Source: Amaurobius ferox
Taxonomy: Eukaryota; Arthropoda; Arachnida; Araneae; Amaurobiidae
DNA length: 64,000 nucleotides
Direction of reading: 5' to 3'
NCBI GenBank assembly: GCA_951213105.1
Contig: OX578145.1
Span: forward strand, 12,592,707-12,656,706
The position numbers and the translations under genes are program-made. Below are positions 22,425-32,768 of the stretch, piece by piece (position 1 is the first letter of the stretch; each line of letters starts with the position of its first letter). The notes under the pieces were generated by a model. It searched no databases, had not been told where the DNA came from, and saw nothing but the letters and a program-made list of their open reading frames with translations.

Positions 22425-23562
22425 TAACACATTACAATATAGTTGAAAAGTGTTTATGACTTTGTTCATTTTGTCTGTTTGTCTGTCTTTCCTTTCGCAT
22501 GATAACTGACGTAAAAATGACTTTATCAAACTGAAATTTTAGTATGTTGTTCAGGCGGTCTGTGGAACCTATGGGAATATAAATGAATAATAACACACAA
22601 TTAGTTCTGGACTGAACCCGATTTAAAAAATTGAAATACATTGAACCCTATGGGACCTCATTTTTCAAACATTTTTTAAGCGAATTTAAAATTCACAAAA
22701 TGCTTCGAAAGTTTTAGGAAATATTCAAATTATCTCATAAAAATATGAAAAATTTTTTATCAAAATATATTCGGTAGTTTTTAAAATAAAAATAAAAATA
22801 ATAATGACACCCATATTATATGAAAAGATCACGTAACCCACTTCAAAATAAAATATGGCATCCATCTTGTGTCAAAATCGTGATTTTTAAAGTTCTTTTA
22901 ATTTATATTTAGCGTTGTATCCGTTCTAAAACCACTTTATTTTTGCTTAAATTCTATGCATCTGCATTCTGAAACAACGCAATGACAATATATTTGAGTT
23001 TAAATGATCATCCAACTTTGATTATTTCTACAACGAAGCGTAATTTTCACTTATGGAGAATATAAACAAATAAAGATGTAGGATGAGTTGTATAAGAATT
23101 GCTGAATTTCTATAACGCAATATTATTTAACTCTGGAATTTGCAATATAGCTGATATGAATGAAACATTCATTGATTTTACATAGCGAAGCGCACGATTT
23201 TTTCGACGAAGTTTCAAGCATAGAGTTAAATTACTTGTACCTCCATGGTTTTAAGTTTTTAAATAAAATAAATTATTGTAGTATTGAGATGAATGAAAGG
23301 AATGGAATAAAAGTGTATGTATGAAATATTTATAACTTTTGGATAGAGAGCCAGGAGATTTATATTTCAATCACGTCATTTGAATAAAGTTCATTTTTTT
23401 CGATAAAGTTTTAAGTTTTCAAATATAATAAATTATTGTAGTATTGTGATAATATAAAAAATATTACTGCTGAATGTATCACATTGTAGGGATGTTTAAA
23501 TAAAATTACATTGCAGTCCGAAAGTGTTTCATAATCAATGCTAGCATGATTGATCTTTCTTT
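22425..23562 (+). mobile_element. Helentron-like non-autonomous element, family 1, copy a
   Basis: The 5' end AACACATTACAAT is a one-off variant of the family subterminal repeat AACACTTTACAAC. The (GTCT)n core lies near 22,470-22,490. The 3' part ends AAGTGTTTCATAATCAATGCTAGCATGATTGATC, the family's subterminal repeat and hairpin. There is no coding frame. The left boundary follows a T-rich stretch. Confidence 0.6.
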
Positions 23563-24771
23563 TCATTTGCCAACATCGTCAGTTTACCATTCCATACTAT
23601 GTAAAAAATAATACTAGCTTGCCCTTACGTTTCTGCGCATTCTACTACGCAGGTTATTTATTTAATCTCGTGCCCATGCTCTATACTTGAAAACATTTGG
23701 AAAAATGCGATTATGCACATTATTGGAGCGAGTCAGCCTAATATCCTGTTAAGAATTTGAAGTGAAGAGTGGACGTTGATGCAAACGACAGCCATATCAT
23801 CCCTCCACCAACACGATAATTGTTTGATTTTGCTCGTGCAGTGGTGCTCATAACATGTCACGTTCCGCGGTTTCTACACATTAAACACCTTCATGAATAC
23901 ATCTACAGACAAAATCACGATTCATCTACGAAGCACATTAAAACATTCTTAATCGGTGCCATTAACATGACAATACCAGAAGGCGATGTCTTTTGGAATG
24001 ATGTCACGGAGATACATGCAATATGTTTTGCATACAGATCACTGTTAGACAATTTTCTGTACTTTCTTCAGAGGCTGGATAGAGTGATCCCGTAAATTAA
24101 AGATTCTTCACCATCCAGCGGTATTCTGTGATGTATTTCTTCTATAATGGTCATTTTATTGTGTTGTGCATCTATAGGATGCATTTATCTGGGTTATAGA
24201 AATACATTTCCAGTCTACTGCAAGAATCGGGATACAGCCATAACAGTGGCATTTAACCATTGCTTGCAATGTTTGGAGATTCTTCTTTTTGTCGTTGCAC
24301 AGTGACTATCCGTCATCAAGATTCGTTTAAACAAACTTTATGCAATTCCTCTCTTCAGTAAATTCTACCAGTTGTATAAAGCGTCTAAGATTTTCCATCA
24401 TTTTAGCAATATGTATTTCCTATTCTGCATCAGTAATAATTGATGCACTTGGCGCATGTGTATATATATATTCAATACGTTGATCATCCCTGATCGGATA
24501 GTAGACTTGCTGTTCAACATAAACTATATTTTACGATGTACCAGAAAGTCTTTCGATTGCGCACTTGCATTGATGAATTATTTTTGCATTTTGCTTTAAT
24601 TTTGGTTAGTAGTCTACTTAAAAAAATGCAAAAAATCATGAAAAAAGGCGAATTGCGATTTCCCAATTCTTTCATAGAATCTGCATTAACGATTTTTTAA
24701 CCAACAAATATAAAATGCTGCTGAGTTCCAAACGAAATATTATATATATATATACATATATATTTAAATAT
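23563..24771 (-). other. Possible decayed coding relic, unidentified
   Basis: No intact gene. One minus-strand frame between about 24,535 and 24,360 stays open and looks protein-like: VYYPIRDDQRIEYIYTHAPS, then IITDAE, a stop, then MMENLRRFIQLVEFTEERNC. Farther along (24,300-23,950) similar stretches alternate with stops. I do not recognise a family. It could be an old transposon ORF or a degenerate gene; equally it could be chance in AT-rich DNA. Confidence 0.25.
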
Positions 24772-25110
24772 AAAATTGTAAATCCAATGTTAGAATGTAA
24801 TTAGTAACTCATAATACACTATCCCAAAATTTTCTACAAAATACAAAGAAATAAAAGAAATTCAACCATAAAGAGGAAATTATGAAGCGTAATGCAGGTC
24901 ATAGAGACAAAGACAATCAACAAATTTCAAAGATGAGGAATGAAAATAGGAAAACAAAAAAATAAGGCAAAAAAGCTTGCACATGGAAGAGCTTGAGGCT
25001 TAAGATAAGTTCATTTCGAAAAAATTCTTTTCAAGTCCATATATCCCCTCGAAATGAACACAAAAATGCTTGTTTCTGAAACACAAGATAGATTTTATCT
25101 ATAAACATAT
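24772..25110 (-). repeat. Naiad 3' region, left arm of a 340-bp inverted pair
   Basis: Matches the reverse complement of 26,745-27,085 at high identity. It also resembles the Naiad 3' UTR at 27,215 in its opening AATCCAATG block and its AAATGAACACAAAAATGC block. It is flanked on both sides by (AT)n. Confidence 0.65.
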
Positions 25111-25151
25111 ATATATATATATATATATAACATAAGTTTATTCATAACAAG

Positions 25152-26453
25152 AAAGATCAATCATGCTTAAAGCATTGATTATGAAACACTTTCCAACTTC
25201 AATGCAATTTTATTTAAACATGTCTAAAATGCAATACATTCCTCGGTAATATTTTAAAACTTATCACAATACTACATTAATTTATTATATTTGAAAACTT
25301 AAACCTTAATCGAAAAAAATGAACTTCATTCAAATGACGACATTGAAATATAAATTGCCTGGTTTAAACATCTCAAAAATGTGATACATTCCTCGGTAAT
25401 AATTTTAGAATTATCATAATACTACGATAATTTATTATATTTGAAAACTTCATCGAAAACAACCGAAATTCATTCAAATGACGTCATAGAGAAAATAACA
25501 CGCCTGGCTTTCTCTATAAAAGCAGCATTTCATTCATAAATAATTTCCCATTCATGTCATTCATCACAATACTATAATAATTTATTTTATTCAAAAATTA
25601 AGACCATGGAGCTACAAGTAATTAAACTCTATGCATAAAACTTCATCGAAAAAAATCGTCCTTCTCTTTATAAAATCAATGAATATTTCATTCATATCAG
25701 CTACGCAGACTCCATGAACTAAATGATTTTGTGTTAAAGAAATACAGCAATTCTAATACAACTCATTCTACATATTTTGCTGTTTACATTTTACATAGGT
25801 GAAAAATAGGCTTCGTTGTAGAAATAATCAAATTTGGATGAGCATTTAAATTCAAATATATTGTAATTGCGTTGTTTCAGTATGTAAATGCACAGAATTT
25901 AAGCAAAAATTAAGTAGTTTTAGGACGGATACAACACTCAATATGAATTAAAAAGAACTTTAAAAATCAAGATTTTGAGACAAGATGGATGCCATATATC
26001 ATTTTGAAGTGGGTCACGTGATATTTTCATATCATGGTCACGTGATCGCTTCATATAAGAGGTGTTATTATTATTTTAATTTTTATTTAAAAAAGTACTG
26101 AATATATTTCGCTGATTTTTTTTTTTTATATATTTTATGGAACAATTTGACTATTACCTAAAATTTTCGAAGCAATTTGTGAATTTTAAATGCGCTTAAA
26201 AAATGTTTGAAAAATTAGGTCCCATAGGGCTCAATGTATTTCATTTTTTCAACCCGGGTTCAATCCAAAACTAATTGGGTGATATTATTCATTTATATTC
26301 CCATAGGTCCTACAGACCGACTGAACAACATACTAAAATTTCATTTTGATTAAGTCATTTTTAAGGCAGTTATCGTGCTAACGGAGAGTCAGACAGACAG
26401 AATGAACAAAGTCATAAACATTTTTCAACTTTGTTGTAAAGTGTTAATAAAAA
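25152..26453 (-). mobile_element. Helentron-like family 1, copy b
   Basis: Full-length minus copy, about 1.3 kb. The 3' tail and hairpin (AACAAGAAAGATCAATCATG) are at the left and the 5' end (TTGTAAAGTGTT) at the right. It sits between Naiad-derived segments at 24,772-25,110 and 26,455-26,690, and is probably inserted into a Naiad 3' region. Confidence 0.65.
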
Positions 26454-26454
26454 T

Positions 26455-26681
26455 GCAAACCTCTAGTCATCAAGCTGAAGACAAACAAGAAACATCAATG
26501 AATCATCGATAAAATAATATCAAATAAAATCCAAGCATGCCAGCTTTACACCTGGACAAGCCCTAGGCCTAATAATGAATTGGTCATTTCGATAAAACTC
26601 TTTATCAAGTCCAAGCATTTCATAAAAATGAACACAAAATGCATGCTTCTGATATCAGTGATAGATTAATATATAACTTGT

Positions 26682-26740
<59 letters not shown>

Positions 26741-27078
26741 ATGACACAAGTTTATAGATAAAATCTATCTTGTATTTCAGAAACAAGCATTTTTGTGTTC
26801 ATTTCGAAGGGATATATGGACTTGACAAGAATTTTTTCGAAATGAACTTATCTTAAGCCTAAAGCTCTTCCATGTGCAAGCTTTTTTGCTTGATTTTTTT
26901 GTTTTCCTATTTTCATTCCTCACCTTTGAAATTTGTTGATTGTCATTGTCTTTATGACCTGCATTACGCTTTATAATTTCCTCTTTATGGTTGAATTTCT
27001 TTTATTTCTTTGTATTTTGTAGAAAATTTTGGGATAGTGTATTATGAGTGACTACTTACATTCTAACATTGGATTTAC

Positions 27079-27157
<79 letters not shown>

Positions 27158-27200
27158 TATATATATATATATTTACATATTATATATATATATATTTATA
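26455..27200. repeat. Naiad 3' region fragments and (AT)n tracts
   Basis: 26,455-26,690 is a minus-strand match to 27,310-27,560. 26,690-26,745 is (AT)n. 26,745-27,085 is the plus-strand right arm of the inverted pair with 24,772-25,110. 27,085-27,200 is (AT)n with TATACAC interruptions. The 64-codon frame inside is a translation of the microsatellite. Confidence 0.65.
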
Positions 27201-27214
27201 TAATAATAATAAAA

Positions 27215-27862
27215 TTTAAAAATCCAATGAAAGAATAGAGAGAAGTTTCAACTCAAAAAAACCCAACATTACAAAATGCCTTACAAATAAAAGTATCAAA
27301 CAGAGAATCATCAATCAAGTGAAAATAAAAATGCAAACCTCTAGTCATCAAGCTGAAGACAAACAAAAAGCATCAATGAAAAGGAATCGATAAAATAATA
27401 TCAAATAAAATCCAAGCATGCCAGCTTTACACGTGGACAAGCCCTAGGCCTAAGAATGAATTGTTTACTTGGATAAAACTCTTTATCAAGTCCAAGTATT
27501 TCATAAAAATGAACACAAAATGCATGCTTCTGATATCAGTAATAGATTATATCTATAAACTTTGATAACTTGGACAACATGCATAAAGAATGAAAAATAA
27601 TAGGAAACAAGAATACCTGAAAAAACACTGCATACTATTTGACCCTGATCCATTGGAGCCTTGAATAAAGAGAACAATCTTGCCAATCTCAAAAAATAAA
27701 AAGTTGAGAACTGCTGTTGCCAATCGTGAGAAAGAAATAACAGTAAAGCGAAAGACGGTAAAAGGTGATATTCAACAGTAAGAACATGTAATTTCATGGA
27801 AATGCTTATTCAAGAGAAAGTGGATGTCAGGATAAAATAAGATACTAAGGAGAAAATTTAAG
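27215..27862 (-). repeat. Naiad 3' UTR of the copy at 27,863-29,290
   Basis: It lies directly downstream (minus strand) of a Naiad RT C-terminus and ends at (AT)n. It aligns with 2,398-2,960. The 98-codon frame at 27,501-27,797 is also seen, damaged, at 2,741-2,941, and most likely reflects shared UTR sequence. Confidence 0.7.
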
Positions 27863-29282
27863 TATAATCTACCTTTCCAAACTTTTTAACTATACTATGT
27901 ACTAAATAAGCTGGATATTTAGATAATTTGTTAGTAATTTTAAGTTTATTAATATGCATAGCATGAAATTTTTTATCAGATAATCTGTAAATTCTAAAGA
28001 GCTGATTCAATATAATATTTCTAAACAATTGAATCGAGTTATAGGAATTAAAAGATAATATTTTATTAATGTTACAGTTAAAATAGTCTTTTTTATCATA
28101 ACTATCCTATTAGTAGGCTCAATAATAAGATTTAAGTCCAAAAAATTAATGTTATTACTAATAGTGGCTTCATTAGAAACTAGTTCCAAATTATTCTGAT
28201 AGAAATCTATATCTATGACACAGTTGTCTGTAAAGACCAAACAAATCAGATCATCAACATATCTGTAAATGTTATAATCTGTTGAAGTAAAATATTTTTC
28301 ATAATGATAAAGGTATAAATTAGCTAATATACTGCTACTACTGCCACCTTGTGGAACTGAGACTTGTAAGTATACTTTATTGCCTTAAAATATATAATTA
28401 TTGAAAAGAACAAAGTGAAGAAGTTTAGGAAATTTGGTAAATATAGTATGAGTATGATAAGTAGTATAAGCATTATATAGAGCTAAAATTACTACATAAA
28501 GATCAGAGATCTTAATATTTTTGAAAAGATCTTTAAAATCAAAAGTTTGAAATCCAATTAGTTTATCAAGTGCTTTTAATTTATTCTTTAATTCTTTACT
28601 ATTATTTAGAATAAGAAAGTTATTGCTAGACAAACGTAAACTATCATTTATTACATTTAAATAATTTAATAGTAATTTACTCGCAGTAGTAGAGTAAGTA
28701 TTATGACAACTAGTTACTGTTCTAAATTTAATAGGATTTTTATGAAATTTAGGTATTAGCACTATATATGGAAATTTAAGAAATTTATAATTAATATTTA
28801 AATCACTATACATATTGATAATTTTCAGTTTAATACTATTAACGCAGTGTAAATCAAGTTTAAATAGATTATTTAAATAAGAATAGTCTTAATAGAAATT
28901 GTATATATAATTTTTTGCAGATAACATCATAATTATTAGAGGCTTTATCAACATAAGTAATAACAAAAGATCTTTGTAAATCATTAATGGAATGTTTTAA
29001 ATTATCAATATTATATAAAGATCTAGACAATTTAATACTACAGATAGCATTTTGAACAAATTTTAATAAAGTGAATTTCCACATATTAAATGCTTCGAAA
29101 GGCAGAGCGTATTTAGAAGCTAATTTATAAATATATTTATCAAGGTCAAGATTGACTGACTTTAAAACTCTAAAAGAGTTATAATAGAATGGTAACCTGA
29201 ATTTTGTACCAAATGACATAATGGTTCTTAATGTTTCGTCTTTAACTATTGCTAAGTCTCCCGTAACGATATGGCCCAAGTG

Positions 29283-29290
<8 letters not shown>
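27863..29290 (-). pseudogene. Naiad reverse transcriptase, truncated and frame-broken
   Basis: Minus strand from VTGDLAIVKDETLRTIMSFG through VITYVDKASNNYDVICKK, a break, FPYIVLIPKFHKNPIKFRTV, TFDFKDLFKNI, NNYIF, a TAA, VPQGGSSSSILANLYLYHYE, YRYVDDLICLV, NFLDLNL, then a frameshift and the tail FRNIILNQLFRIYRLSD ending near 27,870. The catalytic aspartates are still encoded. At least one in-frame stop (near 28,385) and two frame changes make it dead. The 5' side is cut by an (AT)n tract at 29,286-29,330, so endonuclease and linker are missing. Confidence 0.85.

Positions 29291-29330
<40 letters not shown>
29286..29330. repeat. (AT)n microsatellite
   Basis: About 44 bp of AT repeat at the truncation point of the Naiad copy. 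Confidence 0.95.
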
Positions 29331-29334
<4 letters not shown>

Positions 29335-29335
<1 letters not shown>

Positions 29336-29620
29336 GATATAATAGGCAAATCAAGTAATAACGAAATATTAAAATCAACAAAACAGTTAAACCACAATGC
29401 TGAAAAAGAAATATTTAGCACTGGCTTAATTTTGAAGATTAATTAGACAAGACTCATTTTCAAGTCTCTGCATCTAGCTCTAATTAACCCAGATACATGT
29501 TTGTTTCAGAATTGGCAATAGTAAGTTACTATAAATACCAATGAAACAGATTACAAGCATTAAAAGAGGAAAAATTGAGAAAAAGAAGAAAAAAATAGGA
29601 AATCAAGTATTAACATTATC
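29335..29620 (-). repeat. Diverged Naiad pseudo-LTR fragment
   Basis: Alignable with 5,040-5,265 of the intact element's pseudo-LTR: shared blocks include GATTAATTAGA, AATTAACCCA, TTTGTTTCAGA or CTGTTTCAGA, and TTACTATAAATAC. It is too diverged to belong to the same subfamily. Confidence 0.55.
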
Positions 29621-29680
29621 CTTGAGGCAGGATCCCTTACTGCACGTAAGTGCGAGCAGTCGTAACTGAATGAAGGTGGT

Positions 29681-30286
29681 CGAGAAGCTTCCAGTATGAC
29701 GAAATAGATCAACAAGGGGGGTAGAGAAAAGAAAATTTTATAAGCAATTTTATAAGAAAGAAAATTTTATAAGCAATTTAAAAGTACGCAGTCTAAAATT
29801 CTGCGAAATAAGAGACAATTCATTCTATTCGGAATATAAATCACTCAATTCATTCCATTCTGATAAGGGACAATTCACTCTATTCAGAAACGATAATATT
29901 ATGTTATCCAATAGAGTTAGGTTAAACAGTTTAAAACTATAGTAATTGAAATAGTAATGCAATGAAGATTTATAGAGGATCCCTCCTTCACCATCATCGA
30001 TATCCTTTCCTTCCCTCTGTACTATTTGTTTTTGTGTATGGTTGCGTGGGGCTCCAATGATGGGTTTTATAAAATTCCATCTAGTTTATAGCTGCTATCA
30101 TCTGAATCTCGGAGTCAACAGCGGAGCAAGTCATTTATCACCGAGCAACACAATGCAACCTGTATACTCCGGGCCTTGACTTTTATGTCCCCTGTTATCA
30201 ATTCACACCTTGAAGGTAAACATGCCTTGCGCCCGATGCGGCATGCGCGATAAGGCCTGGTATTCGCGCAAGAGAAGCGGTGGCGA
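29681..30286. other. No gene recognised
   Basis: Short imperfect direct repeats near 29,725-29,790 (AGAAAATTTTATAAGCAATTT twice). A GC-richer patch at 30,110-30,290 has a 74-codon minus frame without a motif I know. Confidence 0.4.
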
Positions 30287-30833
30287 CAACTTCTGACGGA
30301 AAAGGAGTGTAGCTCCGGTAATGATTTAAAAATGACCAAAGTATTTTAAAAAATGTAATCATTGTAACATTTACACAAAAATAAAATTATGCGAAAAAAA
30401 CGAGTCCTCCCTCAATTCAATGCCCCCCCCCCCCACCACCGTTTTCAATGTTCTCCTCTTACATAGCGGTGGAATGGTAGAAAATAAATTTTAATCACAC
30501 ACAAAATTAAATCAAATTCAGGGCGTTGACAGATTCAATTCAAAACAGTATAATATATAAATCTTATCATTATCCGACGTTGGCAACTTCTGATGGAAAA
30601 AGGGTATAGCCCCAGAAAAGATCGAAAAATAAACAACGCATTTTTTAGAATGTAATCATTGTAACATTAGTTTCGAAAATTATGAGAAAAAAAAAAAACG
30701 AGTTTTCAATGTCCTCCCCCTGCATAACAATGGAAAAGCAGAAAATAAATTTTAATCACACATCAAATTAAATCAAATTGAGGGAATAGACTGATTCAAT
30801 TCAAATATAAATCTTACCAGTATCCGAAATTGA
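30287..30833 (+). repeat. Tandem duplication, two units of about 260-285 bp
   Basis: Units start at about 30,287 and 30,574. Both begin CAACTTCTGAYGGAAAAR, share TGTAATCATTGTAACATT, GTTTTCAATGT and AGAAAATAAATTTTAATCAC, and end near TATCCGA. The first unit carries a C12 run. Confidence 0.7.
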
Positions 30834-30859
30834 TATTATGAAAAATTATCGAAGGGGAG

Positions 30860-31072
30860 AGTGTAGGTGAAATAGTTTCGATAATCAGTGAAGATGAAAT
30901 AGCTTCGACAATCAGTGTGTGAAGATGAAATAATTTCGACAGACATTGAGTGCTGAAGAAATAGTTTCTACAATCAGTGAGTGCAGATGAAATAGTTTCG
31001 ACAATCAGTGAGTGCATATGAATAGTTTCGACAATCAGTGAGTGTAGATGAAATAGTTTTGACAAATATCGC
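30860..31072 (+). repeat. Minisatellite, unit about 31-36 bp
   Basis: About six imperfect copies of GATGAAATAGTTTCGACAAT followed by CAGTGAGTGCA. The 86-codon minus frame (HSLIVETI repeats) is only the translation of this repeat and should not be taken as a gene. Confidence 0.85.
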
Positions 31073-31506
31073 ATGCAGTCAATTTCGGATATGTTACGAT
31101 AAACAACTTCAAGGAAATTTAATCTTCAATTTCCTAAAATCACAATTCCCTGAAGTCCCAAACCGTCACACCTAAAGAACAGACACTCATATGCAGTCCA
31201 TCAAATCATTACAATGAAATAAAGTGTTAAAATTAATAAAAGGGGGATCGCATTGAAGGGATTTTTTTTTTTTTACGATGATTACAAAGCGCTTTATCTT
31301 ATTATACCAATATAAACTTATGCTACACATGGACGCCTTGTATTTGTAAAAAATTAAGAGCATGAGGGAAAAAATCCAATATAGAAAATATGTACATAAA
31401 CCTAATCAGTTTCATAAAATAATTTTATACATAATCTTACCTTTGACTGATATCATTTGAGATATGTAATTAGAAACAAATTAAAAGAGAACTTTCATAC
31501 CTATAG
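31073..31506. other. No feature recognised
   Basis: AT-rich sequence with a T12 run near 31,262. No ORF or repeat match seen. Confidence 0.4.
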
Positions 31507-31530
31507 GGAGCTATCAATTACACACAATCA

Positions 31531-31588
31531 TTTCTGTGTGGCCGGGTGAAATGATTACACACAATCATTTCACCCGGCCACACAGAAA
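31531..31588. repeat. Perfect inverted repeat, 26-bp arms, 6-nt loop
   Basis: Arms 31,531-31,556 and 31,563-31,588 are exact reverse complements around ACACAC. The right arm spans the junction of target sequence and the micro-retroposon, so the left arm is an inverted copy of that junction, perhaps made by template switching during insertion. Confidence 0.9.
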
Positions 31589-31631
31589 GCTACCATTAGC
31601 CTTTGGGTTGGTCGTGTGGTCTGGGTTTTCT
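31573..31631 (+). mobile_element. 59-bp hairpin micro-retroposon, copy 2
   Basis: Flanked by a 14-bp perfect direct repeat ACACAATCATTTCA (31,559-31,572 and 31,632-31,645). It starts CCCGGCCACAC and ends GTGTGGTCTGGGTTTTCT. The stem CCACAC/GTGTGG is the same as in the copy at 15,626, while the loop differs at many positions. Confidence 0.7.
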
Positions 31632-31645
31632 ACACAATCATTTCA

Positions 31646-31930
31646 GGGCGCGGCAGTCCAGTGGTTAGCGCGCTGGAGTTGCACTCGGTAGGCCCGGGTT
31701 CGATTCCAACCACTGCCAAAACTGCCGCCGTGTTCACGCGGAGTACGATCACGTCAAACATGTGAGTCCGTAAGTCCTTCCGAGAGATTGGTGGTAGGGG
31801 GAGGAGGGTACGGTCCCAGTGGATGCCTCCCCCACTGGGTTCCGGTCTAAATTGGGTAGCACTTCCCGACCGTCCAAACAGTTACCTTACACTTTTGTGG
31901 TAGGTCGGACGGTCTGGGTCTCAACAACAC
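31646..31930 (+). mobile_element. tRNA-derived SINE, full length, 285 bp, copy 1
   Basis: A 13-bp target duplication CACAATCATTTCA flanks it (31,633-31,645 and 31,931-31,943). The head is tRNA-like: an A-box-like TAGCGCGCTGG (about 31,666-31,676) and a perfect B box GGTTCGATTCC (31,697-31,707), so RNA polymerase III would transcribe it. A body of about 150 bp follows. The 3' end is a hairpin, CCGTCC...GGACGG, then TCTGGGTCTCAACAACAC. The 3' end has no poly-A tail, suggesting a LINE partner that recognises the hairpin. The best-preserved copy in the window. Confidence 0.85.
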
Positions 31931-31978
31931 CACAATCATTTCAAAGTTTTAAAATGACTGTGTGTAATTGATAACTCC

Positions 31979-32500
31979 GAATTTTTAATCTTTAGTTTAT
32001 CCCTTAAACGAAAGGATGCATTCTTAAAAAAAAATTCCATAGTATCGCATCAATATTGATTCTTTTTGTTGTATACAGACGATGAACTAAAACTATTTCT
32101 ATTTTCTTCGTTTTCAATCAGATAATCCGATAGCTTATCATAGAGTAAACTGACTGAGCACCAACTTTCAATTCACAGAGCACTAATAAACTAATGATAT
32201 ATCGCTGGTAGGTAATTGGTAGGTAATGAATATATTATTTCACAATTCAATTTTATGACTTTTGCAAAGTATCATGCATTTGATATAATTACAGATTTTC
32301 GCTGCAGGAATCCGCATCATTTTACTTTGTGCATATTTTACATTTCTAGCAGTGAAACTAGACTGGAGGTTTATTATTAATGAAGTTTTCGAAATTTAGA
32401 CATCAAAGAAACAAAAATAGATGTTTCACAAATGAAATTGAATTGGCACCTAGTGGATTTCCGAAGCACACACAAAAAAAAAATTACACATACACACACA
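31979..32500. other. No feature recognised
   Basis: AT-rich, no motif-bearing ORF. It ends at a short (AC)n and (AT)n tract at 32,490-32,520. Confidence 0.4.
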
Positions 32501-32518
32501 TTATATATATATATATAT

Positions 32519-32768
32519 ATAATTGAAGATTTTTATGATTACTTGTAATATATATATACCCGAGAAATACCAAAGAAAATTGCTTGTAAACTGAAGGTAA
32601 AGGTAAAAAAATTGCAAATCAGAAGCCAAGTGTAGCACGATGAGCTAGGCAAGAAGTTTGGAAATTGAATAAATGGAATCTAGTGAATATAAAAGGAATA
32701 AAATGAATATGAAAAGCATTTCTGAAACCATGTACGTTATCAAGGGCCATACATGTTTCATTAATGTT
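32519..32768. repeat. Dispersed repeat, partner of 1,601-1,847
   Basis: Near-identical to 1,601-1,847 apart from a small insertion near 32,600, and likewise preceded by (AT)n (32,500-32,520). It probably belongs to a microsatellite-targeting element such as another Naiad family. Confidence 0.55.

Larger units (their letters stand above)
31507..31978. mobile_element. MITE with ~27-bp TIRs, host for nested insertions
   Basis: The left end GGAGCTATCAATTACACACA (31,507-31,526, continuing ATCATTT) is the inverted match, with two changes, of the right end at 31,951-31,978. Removing the nested insertions leaves a very short element, so a palindromic MITE is likely. The target duplication is not clear. 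Confidence 0.5.

Noticed and set aside
30814..31074. 86-codon ORF with HSLIVETI repeats
   Set aside because: It only translates the 31-36-bp minisatellite, with unit indels that would break a real repeat protein.
31646..31720. Functional tRNA gene
   Set aside because: A-box-like and B-box elements are present but the acceptor stem does not close and the sequence continues into a SINE body with a target duplication.
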